Assembly (NCBI GenBank): GCA_947652605.1 | Contig: OX393583.1 | Coordinates: forward strand, 9,279,222 to 9,343,221 | Direction: 5' to 3' | DNA length: 64,000 nucleotides | Source: Elmis aenea | Lineage: Eukaryota > Arthropoda > Insecta > Coleoptera > Elmidae | Part shown: positions 41,081 through 50,792 of the stretch, in pieces | Numbering within the stretch: the first letter of the stretch is position 1 | How the letters are laid out: each line of letters begins with the position of its first letter | Notes under the pieces: generated by a model | What the model was told of the DNA's origin: nothing | Seen by the model: the letters and a program-made list of their open reading frames with translations, nothing else | The model's database searches: none | Made by a program: the position numbers and the translations under genes

Positions 41081-41954
41081 TTACTCATTGTCTTCTTCAT
41101 CTTCATCTTCTTGGCTGTTAATCTGGAAGTAGCGCAATTCGTAACTGTCTTTCCCAGATGCAACGACTCGCAACCAATCTCTCAAGTTATTTTTCTTCAA
41201 ATATTTTTTCGTAAGATATTTCAGGTACCTTTTCGAAAATGGAATATCTGCAGACAGAATGATTTTCGTGTTCTTGTCTCGTCCGAGCGATACGGAATTT
41301 CCTAAATTGTTGGTTTTGCCGTTGATTTTTATACGTTCGATGAGGTATTTTTCCTGCAATTACATTTTCAATTAGTACACGCAAGAAGCGAGTTTCGTAA
41401 ATGTGACTTACAAAACTCTGAACGTCCAAAATGTTGTCTTCTACTGGATGTGTGCAATCGACGATGTATTTGCGCGATTCCTTCTTTTTGGATTTCTTAA
41501 CGCCTTTACCGCGAATGTGTTGCTTCTTGAACTGTGGCTTTCCACCAGGGACCGCTTTTGTCTGGAATCCACAACATTATTAGTTGTGTTTCAGCCAGAC
41601 AAGAACAAATACCATGTGTTTTCACACACTGAATAAATTTTAGGTTATGTTAAACATGTTTCTATAAATCATAACCATTAATTTGCACAAAATATATAAA
41701 TAACGAAAGCTTAATGGCTAAACTAGAATAAATAATCCAACTGCAAGAAAGAACAATTTAAAATTATTTTATTAAAGCATGTGTGACGGACTGCAAGATC
41801 TAGAAAAATTTCAGCCATCTCAATTTAAAATACTGCTATTTCAAAATTTTGAAGATGCCTGAATTGCAATATTTCAAAATAAATTAATATTTAGTTTTTT
41901 AAGATACAATAAATGTGTTTTAAAAATAAGTTTTAATCTACTTACAACTGCCAT
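41081..41954 (-). CDS. RpL22: 60S ribosomal protein L22 (eL22)
   Basis: Three exons, 41954-41946 (only Met-Ala-Val), 41561-41412 and 41353-41081, all phase 0, giving 143 aa. The segment [24 protein letters not shown] core (here beginning [10 protein letters not shown]), then [20 protein letters not shown] and an acidic tail (EDEDEEDNE), is diagnostic of eL22. The first exon ending after three codons is typical of ribosomal protein genes. Just upstream, the minus strand carries CCCTTT ahead of ACG, a possible 5' TOP start (inference). A canonical poly(A) signal lies at 41034-41029. Unlike Drosophila RpL22 there is no long Ala/Lys/Pro N-terminal extension. eL22 is a structural protein of the large ribosomal subunit. 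Confidence 0.95.
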
Positions 41955-43883
41955 GTTTAAATATCGACGGCACGGATACGTAAAGGGACAATTGAACTAC
42001 TAAGCAGTTATACTGGACAGAAGATCTACTTAGCACGTTCGCTCTCTGCTATTATTATTAGAGGCGATTGAACTACATGATTGGTGTTATGACCTACGGA
42101 CCAACTTGTTTAAAATTGATTATAAACCAGTTATTCTTTCTTTGCAAATTATTTTAAGTCGAAAACAATTTTATTCGCAACTTATTACGTTCATCTTTGA
42201 CCAGCGCGTTATTTTAATAGCATTCTCTTGATTACACTTTTTTTCGTTAAAAAAATGTATGTTAATTGTAATAAATAGAATGAGTTAATTACTTAAATGA
42301 AAGATTTTAGAGCTTTTTGGTGACCAAATTTTTGTTTTGATCTGCTGACTGTTATAACAGGAAAATCTATTGGCATAATTAAGTTTAATAAAAGTTTACG
42401 TTTCTGAACATAAATTTCGTCGCTGCCGCTATTCTGTTAATCAGATCTTCTTCCAATTTACCATTTTCTGCAATTATTGTTCCCCTAAATATTTAAATTT
42501 GCTACCTGCTCTATCTTTTTTTGGTCTAGCATATTGTAACTGGTTCATGATTTTTCGCTATTACCATAACCTTTGTCTTTGTTATATTAATATTAATCAA
42601 AGAATTTTAAATATCAAATAATTCAAATTTTACTTGCTGAGCAAAACTACCTTATCCTCTACTTGGTTTGTATGTTTTTTAATATAATTAATAATTTCCA
42701 AACAAAACTGTTAATTTTTTAAAAGATATTTGAGTCGCCAACACGCCAACATCCCAAGAGCTGAACTTACAAGCATTCATAATTTGTTGAATAATAAATG
42801 GTTGCGTAAAATATGTAATAGTATCAATTAGATAGGTGTAGCATTTAGATTTTGTTAAAAAAAATTGAGGAATAACCGAATATCAAATAACGAATTAATG
42901 AGGTACGCCCTGTTTTTTTCCTGAAACATATTCGGACATATGCATATAAAATTTCGAAGGTAACACTATCAATAGCTTAAAATTTTAATGAATGTTTTAT
43001 AGAAAATGATGCTCAGATCTACTAAATTATTAAAACTACATACATAATCAATGACCTTAGCTACCTTTTTGGTGTTGTAAAGGTATAACAATAAACTAAA
43101 ATAAAATAAAATTTCTTAATCTATCGTTTTAAAAATGTTTATTTACTTTTAAGAATTGTCGCCGAAACTTGAATTTGTACGATCAATGCTTGACATGTCT
43201 TTTAAAACATTTCCTCAGTAACGGACTTAGATAATTGTTGACTATCGTTTGTAAAGTTAATTATTCACTTGCAGAGTAAGTGCAAAAATTTATATTTCTA
43301 TTTGCATTGTAAGGCGATTGTATTGATTGCCGTATTCGCTTTATAAGTGACTTTTTGTGACATATATGTTGAACATGCATACACCTTTCGGAACATCTTA
43401 CCCAATACGTGTAGTGTAGATATTTGATATACTTGGAGAGGCATTGTGAAAATGGTATGCATTTTGTGTCTTGTTTTGTTGTGTACCTATAATATTTACC
43501 AAATTTTTACAATGCTGTTATCGCATGTTCATTCCACGACCATGTTGTGTAGCATGCCCGTGTATGATATAATTAAATAAAATGTAAAGATTTGTAAGTT
43601 TTTATTTAAAAAGTGTCTGCACTTTTTTTTTTTTTACCAAAAAATCAACTGTCTGAAAACTGAAGCAAATGGTTTCAAACGTCTTGTACACGGTATTTAC
43701 GGACTAATTAAGGATTATTATACGATTTTTATTTTTGTGAAAAATAGGAAAAGTGCCAAGGCTATATGTTATCAAACTTTATTTTTAGCATTCAATACTT
43801 TATTTCAATTTCTCTGTAGGGTTCTGTGCCTGTAGGTCACACCTGTTACGAGTTATCACGGGTCTGTGTCAAGGTCGTACATA
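41955..43883. other. RpL22 upstream intergenic region
   Basis: AT-rich with no recognisable gene or clean TIR pair. The RpL22 promoter must lie in the first few hundred bases. Confidence 0.4.
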
Positions 43884-43891
43884 TTAACCAA

Positions 43892-44244
43892 TAGGGGTGG
43901 GCGATATCCAAATTTCGATATCGAATATCGATATCGAAATTATATCGATATATATCGATATATCGATATATCGATATATCGATATGTCGACATATCGATA
44001 TATCGACATATCGATATATCGGAATATCGATATATCGATATATATCGACATCGAAATTTCGATATAAAAGCGGAGCGAAGCTAAAAAAGTCGGTAAAAAA
44101 GTGAAAAAAGAGACTGGTGACCTAAAAAAAAAAGCTTCTCGCCCTTAAAATATCGATATATCGGAATGTCGGAATATCGATATATCGATATTCCGATATA
44201 TCGATATCCGATATTTCGATATATCGATATATCGCCCACCCCTA
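43892..44244. mobile_element. hAT-type MITE built of ATCGATAT repeats
   Basis: Ends TAGGGGTGGGCGATATC and its inverse. Flanking 8-bp duplications TTAACCAA lie at 43884-43891 and 44245-44252. Both arms are runs of the self-complementary ATATCGAT microsatellite, separated by about 100 bp containing a GCGGAGCGAAGC motif. 353 bp. Confidence 0.88.
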
Positions 44245-44264
44245 TTAACCAATGTTGTAAAAAT

Positions 44265-44475
44265 TCCGCCAAGAAGTAAAACAGCAAAAAAGATAACGAC
44301 GTCATCAAGGAACCGATAATACGCCATTTTATCGCCAGTCTTCTCGGAGTTATGCGTGTGTGTTTGTAGTTTGTAGTGATATTATTTATAATTAATTACG
44401 CCGATTGCTGTTAAAACTAATTTTAGTGGTTTGAAGATTTTGGATACTATCTAGCAGTTGCACGTCTTGAAAAGG
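44265..44475 (+). ncRNA. Putative first exon of an unidentified transcript (copy A)
   Basis: A diverged copy exists at 61690-61921. Similarity runs over about 200 bp and includes the 3' border CAGTTGCACGTCTTGAAAAG|GTAAAATAC against CAGTTGCACGTCTTAAAAAG|GTAAAATAC, a usable donor in both. It has no long frame. That the copies share a donor suggests an untranslated first exon plus promoter. No expression evidence exists, and it could instead be a plain segmental duplication. Confidence 0.4.
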
Positions 44476-44931
44476 TAAAATACTTGTTTCGTGCTTAAAT
44501 GATCGCAGTAATTATGTTAATTTTAAGATTAAATTTACATGCTTTATTGATTGGATATCAGTAAATCTATTTTTGCTGACAAAAATCGCCTTAAATGTTA
44601 ATATAGTTACTGTTTCATTAATTTTAGTATTCGATGTATCAGAAAATGTCCGTCAATCATGGCCAAGATTTTTTGTTCCCATAGCTGACACTGCTTGATG
44701 TATTAAATACAAGGAATGTCGTGTTTGTATAAATATGTGATTGGGCTATTGCTTTAGTGTATGAAGTTAAATTTTGATAATGTAAACAGATATATTTACA
44801 AATAGCAATAATATTAATAATTTTGTTTAAAAGTGCATAAGATTTATCGTAGTTTAGAAATTATTTTGTCAATGTATCTGATTTGTTTAAAAACAATCTA
44901 AATTTCTTGTTTTCCGATGTGCTTATCTTTT

Positions 44932-45380
44932 GCGAGCAAAACGGCGCAAAGTTTTTGAAATTATCCCAAACGGTTCCCGAGAAAAACGCGAAAAACCAGA
45001 ACCCTGCAAAAGCCGAAATTTGTTCGTAAAAATAAACACCTCGGTTCACAAAAAAATCCATAACTTCGTTATTTTTCGTGCAATATTTTTGAATTTGGGC
45101 TCAAAATGTAGCTAAAAGATGGGCGCATCTGATGACATGTAGAAAACGCATTTTAAAATGTTGTAGTATATTTAACGTACGTCCGAAAATGGTTCTTATA
45201 AATGGTCATTTTTGCGATCGCGATTGGCTGTTGCACCGTGTTGGAAAAAATTCAAAATTTTTATATTCCGACGCGCGCATCTTTTGCGAGTATAGCGGCG
45301 CAAAGTTTTTGAAATTATCTCAAACGGTTCCCGAGAAAAACGCGAAATACTAGACCCCTGCGAAAGCCGGAGTTCGTTCT
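44932..45380 (+). repeat. Two tandem copies of a dispersed repeat (GGTTCCCGAGAAAAACGC)
   Basis: Copies at 44932-45080 and 45287-45380 share GCGCAAAGTTTTTGAAATTA, CAAACGGTTCCCGAGAAAAA and CCTGCRAAAGCCG. A third copy is at 61270-61400, just past the satellite. No TIRs were seen. Similar tracts on both sides of the satellite suggest they predate it. Confidence 0.65.
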
Positions 45381-45388
45381 GAGAATAT

Positions 45389-45577
45389 GTGCCGCCTCGT
45401 TCTTTTACGACAAATACTATTTAACCTCAATTATTTGACGTTTCTGGCGGGGTAATTTTACATGATTGGGTTTTGAACGTCGAATTTGTATTGTTCAAAG
45501 GATTTTTTTTCTAATAAACGTGTGTATTTAGAGGAGTATGAATTCAAATATCGATTTTCGTGCACAAACGTTAAGGT
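45389..45577 (+). repeat. Duplicated cassette, copy 1, with 44-bp exon-like end
   Basis: Begins GTGCCGCCTCG and passes TTCTGGCGGGGTAATTTTAC. It ends with TGTGTATTTAG followed by 44 bp (45532-45575) and the donor GTAAC. The copy at 47450-47627 keeps all these marks. The 44-bp segment differs at only two or three positions, and similarity stops right at the donor. CCGCC/GGCGG can pair across about 60 bases. Confidence 0.55.
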
Positions 45578-45742
45578 AACAGTATACATTATTTTATTAG
45601 TCTTAATGATCAGTTAACGTTAGCATCCAGTATGAACATTTGTAACTGAATGATTGGTAGATGTAAATGTAAGGATTATTGTAGTTTATGTTTAACTTTT
45701 CTCCAAAATGAATGGTTATTCTAATGTATATTGTTTTTACAG

Positions 45743-45943
45743 ATATACTTAGCATGTTGAACTTCAAGTTTAGAGCTTATGTCGATGTCGTCCGTCCATC
45801 AGTCATCTGCTCACAAATTTTTGGGGAATGGTTTGGAACTCGTACTGAAATTTATCGTTGGTTGTTCTGGTGCCATCTTTATTATTTATTACCAGTCTTG
45901 GTTCAGAGAGTTTATAAGCTTTATTGCTAATGGAACATTTAAG
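45743..45943 (+). other. Exon-like segment with a 55-codon frame containing a membrane-type stretch
   Basis: Bounded by ttgtttttacag and AAG|GTAATT. From ATG at 45779 a frame stays open to the donor. It contains ELVLKFIVGCSGAIFIIYYQ, long and hydrophobic enough for one membrane segment. If spliced to 46341 it would end after three more codons, making a protein of about 58 aa. A second frame (from 45755) is also open for 58 codons, so the coding claim is weak. No family is recognised. Confidence 0.3.
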
Positions 45944-46340
45944 GTAATTTTCATATCGTTTTTGGGAACGAATGCTGTGCAAATAGTTATTATTGAGGGA
46001 TGAACGTTTAAGCAAATCTCCCTAGTTAAAAAATTAGTCAGTGTCCTAAGAACTAATTGTTTAAGGCATTTATCAGTCATAGTGTTGTAAATTAGAGTCG
46101 CTTTTCTTATTAAATGTTTGGAGGTAAAGACGATGTTTCAAAATCGATTTTAGTCTTGATAACGCCTTTAAATCTTTTCAGTCTCTTATTTTTGAATGTT
46201 TTTGTGATGTTTTTAGTTGTAAAGACCTTTTGAAACCTTTGTAGTTTTAATTTTTTCATGTTAAGAGTCGAAAAAACAATTTCCAAATTAGTTTTGAAAT
46301 GTGTTTTAATAACTTTGTTTTACAAATGTTTTAATTTCAG

Positions 46341-46498
46341 GATGTCTTTTGAGGATTTTTCACCCAGTTAGGTCAGGTCACTGTTGGACCCGATGGCTGG
46401 ATGCTGGAGTCTGCTCTGCATGGTCGAGCATCGCCAGAGTTCTGTGTTTGCTCAGGCAAGATGGCACCGGCAAATTGGGCATGGTCCGAATTATTCTG
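46341..46498 (+). ncRNA. GC-rich, foldable exon-like segment of unknown function
   Basis: Acceptor aatttcag ends at 46340 and donor CTG|GTGAGA follows 46498. Bases 46380-46490 are near 55% GC in a 30% GC neighbourhood. A three-way-junction fold can be drawn: GGACC (46386-46390) with GGTCC (46483-46487); CTGG+ATGCT (46397-46405) with AGCAT (46427-46431) plus CCAG (46434-46437); and TTTGC (46447-46451) with GCAAA (46470-46474). No match to a known RNA class is recognised: no C/D or H/ACA boxes in place. One frame is open across the segment, so coding is not excluded. Confidence 0.35.
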
Positions 46499-46958
46499 GT
46501 GAGAGACTAAAATAGTTTTTTTTGTGTAGTGTTGACTTCTTTGATTTTGGTGTACAAAAGCTTCCAAGTAAAATTGTTGGTAGTTTTCTAGGGGTAAATT
46601 TTCGGTAGCTTCTAATTAAGTTTGCAGTCATTGTTTAATATAAATAAATGTAAAATTGGCACTGATTTTAGATGAAGGATTTCTTGTTAAAATGCTAGGC
46701 CAGTTTCAAGACTTTTATCTCTACCGTCAATGAGACCAGAGTTTTGAACTTGCTTAAGCATCTACTTATAAAAAAATCCCTCATGTAAAAGAGCAATTTT
46801 ATTAATTTATTAATGGTAATAATTCTTTGATGATTTCTGAACAATTCTTTCATAGTTTTTTGATAAGCTTTGTAATCGTTTAGATATCATTCAATTATTT
46901 ATTGTACACAATTAAATAAGTTCACTTGCATCACAGTTAATCGGTTTTGAAGTTTTAA

Positions 46959-47268
46959 AGCCTCTACACATTAGCCAACTTGTCGGGGCCGACAGTCGGG
47001 AACTCCGAGTTGGGTGTTGTCTACACACCTCCCGATCAGTACAACCAACAGCATAAACGTCATAGCTTTTTATTCATTTTGATGTTAAATTTTCAGTTTA
47101 ATAGTCCTTATCTAAAGGAATGTAGTGGGGAGGTTGGCTTGTTGGATAGACTGCTCAGCCGACCATTCCAACTGTCGTGTTGGTCGGGTGAAACACTACA
47201 CATTAAACAATTTATCGGAATGGTCGGCCGGTTGTCCCGACAAATTGGTAGGTGGTGTGTAGACCCTT
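46959..47268. mobile_element. TTAA-flanked MITE
   Basis: TTAA at 46955-46958 and 47269-47272. Ends AGCCTCTACACATTAG and CTGGTGTGTAGACCCTT-type inverse. Inner GTCGGG/CCCGAC motifs in several inverted pairs. The allied copy at 48084 lacks it, which confirms the insertion. TTAA suggests the piggyBac superfamily. Confidence 0.7.
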
Positions 47269-47381
47269 TTAATGCACAATTCAAGGGTAAAAAATCAAAT
47301 TAACTCTTTAAAGGTGAAAAAGCGCCTGAGATTTAGGCAACTCAAGTTACAGCAACTTAGTATTGATCAATAAATAAACGA

Positions 47382-47463
47382 GGCGGCACAATAAAATTAC
47401 ACAATAGATGAAATAATTTTAACTCTTTGTTTTTACATGTTAGTGGGTGTGCCGCCTCGCTCA
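47382..47463 (+). repeat. GAGGCGGCACA hairpin
   Basis: CGAGGCGGCACA (about 47380-47391) and TGTGCCGCCTCG (about 47449-47460) form a 12-bp perfect stem over about 58 bases. The same hairpin, with the same spacing, occurs at 48235-48314. It may be a small TIR element. Confidence 0.6.
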
Positions 47464-47627
47464 TTGACGATCACGACCAGTACTATTGTAACCTTTTTTG
47501 ATGTTTCTGGCGGGGTAATTTTACATGATTGGAATTTTTGTTGTTTAAAGAAATTTTCTTCTAATGATTGTGTGTATTTAGAGGAGTATGATTACAAATA
47601 TCGATTTTCGTGCACAAACGTTAAGGT
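47450..47627 (+). repeat. Duplicated cassette, copy 2, with 44-bp exon-like end
   Basis: Second copy of the 45389 cassette. The exon-like 44 bp are 47582-47625, preceded by TGTGTATTTAG and followed by GTAACTT. A third, truncated copy begins at 48302 and is cut by the satellite at about 48380. Confidence 0.55.
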
Positions 47628-47745
47628 AACTTATACTCTTGAGGTGGAATGAGTTTTGTTTTCTCTAAAATCAAATATCTTATTATTTTTCTCTCTTTAT
47701 CTATGCTTATTATCTATTATTTTTAAGAAAATATTTTGGTTGCAG

Positions 47746-47809
47746 ATATTGCGATGAAAATGAGGGAATGACAACAGGAAATCATGGAGCCTTCTTGTGA
47801 AAAAAAAGG
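47746..47809 (+). other. Exon-like segment of the same putative transcript
   Basis: Acceptor ttttggttgcag and donor AAGG|GTGAGT bound 64 bp that contain stops in two frames. It could be a non-coding exon. Evidence is splice signals only. Confidence 0.25.
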
Positions 47810-48382
47810 GTGAGTGGTTTAAATTTGTTTTTAGTTTACAAAAATAGACTATTGTCCTTGTACTTTATCCATTTCTTATAAAACCGTCTGAGAGTAAATA
47901 ATTGTTATAAAATTGAGTTTGTAATTAATAAATGCTTGTAGATTTAACATTTTTTGCATGCTTGCTTACAAAAGTGCAATGATTTTAGTCTATACTTTAT
48001 AGTTTACAATTTTTCATGGAAATTTGTACATGTTGGACTGTTTTTTGATTTTGTTAATGTTTTCTATTAGCTTAACACAATTAAAAAAGTTCACTTGCAT
48101 CACAGTTAATCAGTTTTGAAGTTTTTCATGCACAATTTAAAAGTAAAATATCAATTTAACTCTTTAAAGGTAATAAAGCTCCTGAGATGTAGGCAACCCA
48201 AGTTACAGCAACTTAGTATTGATCAATAAATGAACGAGGCGGCACATTAAAATTACACAATGGATGAAATAATATTAACTCTTTGTTTTTACATGTTAGT
48301 GGATGTGCCGCCTCGCTCATTGACGATCACGGCCAGTACTATTTTCAGTACTATTTTAACCTCTAAACTTTGACGTTTCTTG

Positions 48383-50537
48383 TGCAAGTTTGTTATTTTA
48401 AATGCAACACCCTGTATATTTTTACGTTTTCTGTTATACAATTCAATTGCCTTTAAAAAATGTTAAGCATGTCCTTTACCTAAAATCAATATTTTTTGAG
48501 TTACAGCCTCTTTTATATTTTTTCGAAAAAATAAAAATGCAACGCAAATTATTTAATAGCGTCGTTAATAGAGTAGTTACTAAAAAGTGTTAAATACAAA
48601 AGTTGTTTGGCATCACGAGCTGCATAAACCTGCACTAGTTTACAATATACAGGGTGTTTGGTTTTCGAGAACCCACATGCAAGTTTGTTATTTTAAATGC
48701 AACACCCTGTATATTTTCACGTTTTCTGTTAGACAATTCGATTGCCTTTAAAAAATGTTTAGCATGTCCTATACCTAAAATCAATATTTTTCGAGTTACA
48801 GCCTCTTTTATATTTTTTCGAAAAAATAAAAACGCAACGCAAATTATTTAATAGCGTCGTTAATAGAGTAGTTACTAAAAAGTGTTAAATACAAAAGTTG
48901 TTTGGCATCACGAGCTGCATAAACCTGCACTATTTTTTAATATACAGGGTGTTTAGTTTTCGAGAACCCACATGTAAGTTTGTTATTTTAAATGCAACAC
49001 CCTGTATATTTTTACGTTTTCTGTTAGACAATTCAATTGCCTTTAAAAAATGTTCAGCATGTCCTATACCTAAAATCAATATTTTTCGAGTTACTGCCAC
49101 TTTTATATTTTTTCGAAAAAATAAAAACGCAACGCAAATTATTTAATAGCGTCGTTAATAGAGTAGTTACTAAAAAGTGTTAAATACAAAAGTTGTTTGG
49201 CATCACGAGCTGCATAAACCTGCACTAGTTTACAATATACAGGGTGTTTAGTTTTCGAGAACTCACATGCAAGTTTGTTATTTTAAATGCAACACCCTGT
49301 ATATTTTCACGTTTTCTGTTAGACAATTCGATTGCCTTTAAAAACTGTTCAGCATGTCCTATACCTAAAATCAATATTTTTCGAGTTACTGCCACTTTTA
49401 TATTTTTTCGAAAAAATAAAAATGCAACGCAAATTATTTAATAGCGTCGTTAATAGAGTAGTTACTAAAAAGTGTTAAATACAAAAGTTGTTTGGCATCA
49501 CGAGCTGCATAAACATGCACTGTTTTTTAATATACAGGGTGTTTAGTTTTCGAGAACCCACATGCAAGTTTGTTATTTTAAATGCAACACCCTGTATATT
49601 TTCACGTTTTCTGTTAGACAATTCAATTGCCTTTAAAAAATGTTCAGCATGTCCTATACCTAAAATCAATATTTTTCGAGTTACTGCCACTTTTATATTT
49701 TTTCGAAAAAATAAAAACGCAACGCAAATTATTTAATAGCGTCGTTAATAGAGTAGTTACTAAAAAGTGTTAAATACAAAAGTTGTTTGGCATCACGAGC
49801 TGCATAAACATGCACTGTTTTTTAATATACAGGGTGTTTAGTTTTCGAGAACCCACATGCAAGTTTGTTATTTTAAATGCAACACCCTGTATATTTTCAC
49901 GTTTTCTGTTAGACAATTCAATTGCCTTTAAAAAATGTTCAGCATGTCCTATACCTAAAATCAATATTTTTCGAGTTACAGCCTCTTTTATATTTTTTCG
50001 AAAAAATAAAAACGCAACGCAAATTATTTAATAGCGTCGTTAATAGAGTAGTAACTAAAAAGTGTTAAATACAAAGGTTGTTTGGCATCACGAGCTGCAT
50101 AAACCTGCACTAGTTTACAATATACAGGGTGTTTAGTTTTCGAGAACCGACATGCAAGTTTGTTCTTTTAAATGCAACACCCTGTATATTTTCACGTTTT
50201 CTGTTAGACAATTCAATTGCCTTTAAAAAATGTTTAGCATGTCCTATACCTAAAATCAATATTTTTCGAGTTACAGCCTCTTTTATATTTTTTCGAAAAA
50301 ATAAAAACGCAACGCAAATTATTTAATAGCGTCGTTAATAGAGTAGTTACTAAAAAGTGTTAAATACAAAAGTTGTTTGGCATCACGAGCTGCATAAACC
50401 TGCACTAGTTTACAATATACAGGGTGTTTGGTTTTCGAGAACCCACATGCAAGTTTGTTATTTTAAATGCAACACCCTGTATATTTTCACGTTTTCTGTT
50501 AGACAATTCGATTGCCTTTAAAAAATGTTTAGCATGA
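48383..50537 (+). repeat. Satellite array, 295-bp period, left block
   Basis: About 7.3 head-to-tail monomers. Each has AACACCCTGTATATTTTCAC, TTTAAAAAATGTTYAGCATG, TAAAATCAATATTTTTCGAG, ATTATTTAATAGCGTCGTTA and AATATACAGGGTGTTTAGTT. Within each monomer TACAGGGTGTT and AACACCCTGTA face each other about 70 bp apart, like a mini-MITE. The 60-82-codon frames in every monomer shift frame between units and are not genes. The first monomer is the most diverged. Confidence 0.93.
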
Positions 50538-50771
50538 ATTTTGTTTTTGATTATACCTTCTGAGTTTTTAAAAAACAACTTATTTTTACTAACACAATTT
50601 ATTGGTTTAACTGGTTCGAATGATTATACAATAATGAATATTAAAATTATCTTAATGCTACATTACAACTATGCTTATTCTAATCTTAACACGTGTAGCG
50701 TAATAGGATATGCTACCTGTTAATCTCGTTACATAAATATGCTGACCCCCGTGGGAAATGGGTTGTTAACT
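50538..50771 (-). repeat. 3' LTR of the retroelement
   Basis: About 234 bp, the direct repeat of 57405-57639. The purine-rich GGCTGGAGGA just before it on the minus strand (50772-50781) is the likely plus-strand primer tract. The 60-codon frame inside is not a gene. Confidence 0.9.
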
Positions 50772-50792
50772 CCTCCAGCCTTAGAGGAAAAA

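Larger units (their letters stand above)
46918..47640 (+). repeat. Segmental duplication copy 1 (partner 48084-48380)
   Basis: GTTCACTTGCATCACAGTTA, then the 46959-47268 MITE, then AACTCTTTAAAGGT, GTTACAGCAACTTAGTATTG and the GAGGCGGCACA...TGTGCCGCCTC hairpin, in the same order as at 48084-48380 except for the MITE. Confidence 0.75.

Noticed and set aside
46386..46490. H/ACA or C/D snoRNA
   Set aside because: No ANANNA hinge box or terminal ACA at the right distance, and no RUGAUGA/CUGA pair.
46373..46567. 64-codon minus-strand frame over the GC-rich segment
   Set aside because: No splice or start context on that strand. The acceptor and donor signals are on the plus strand.
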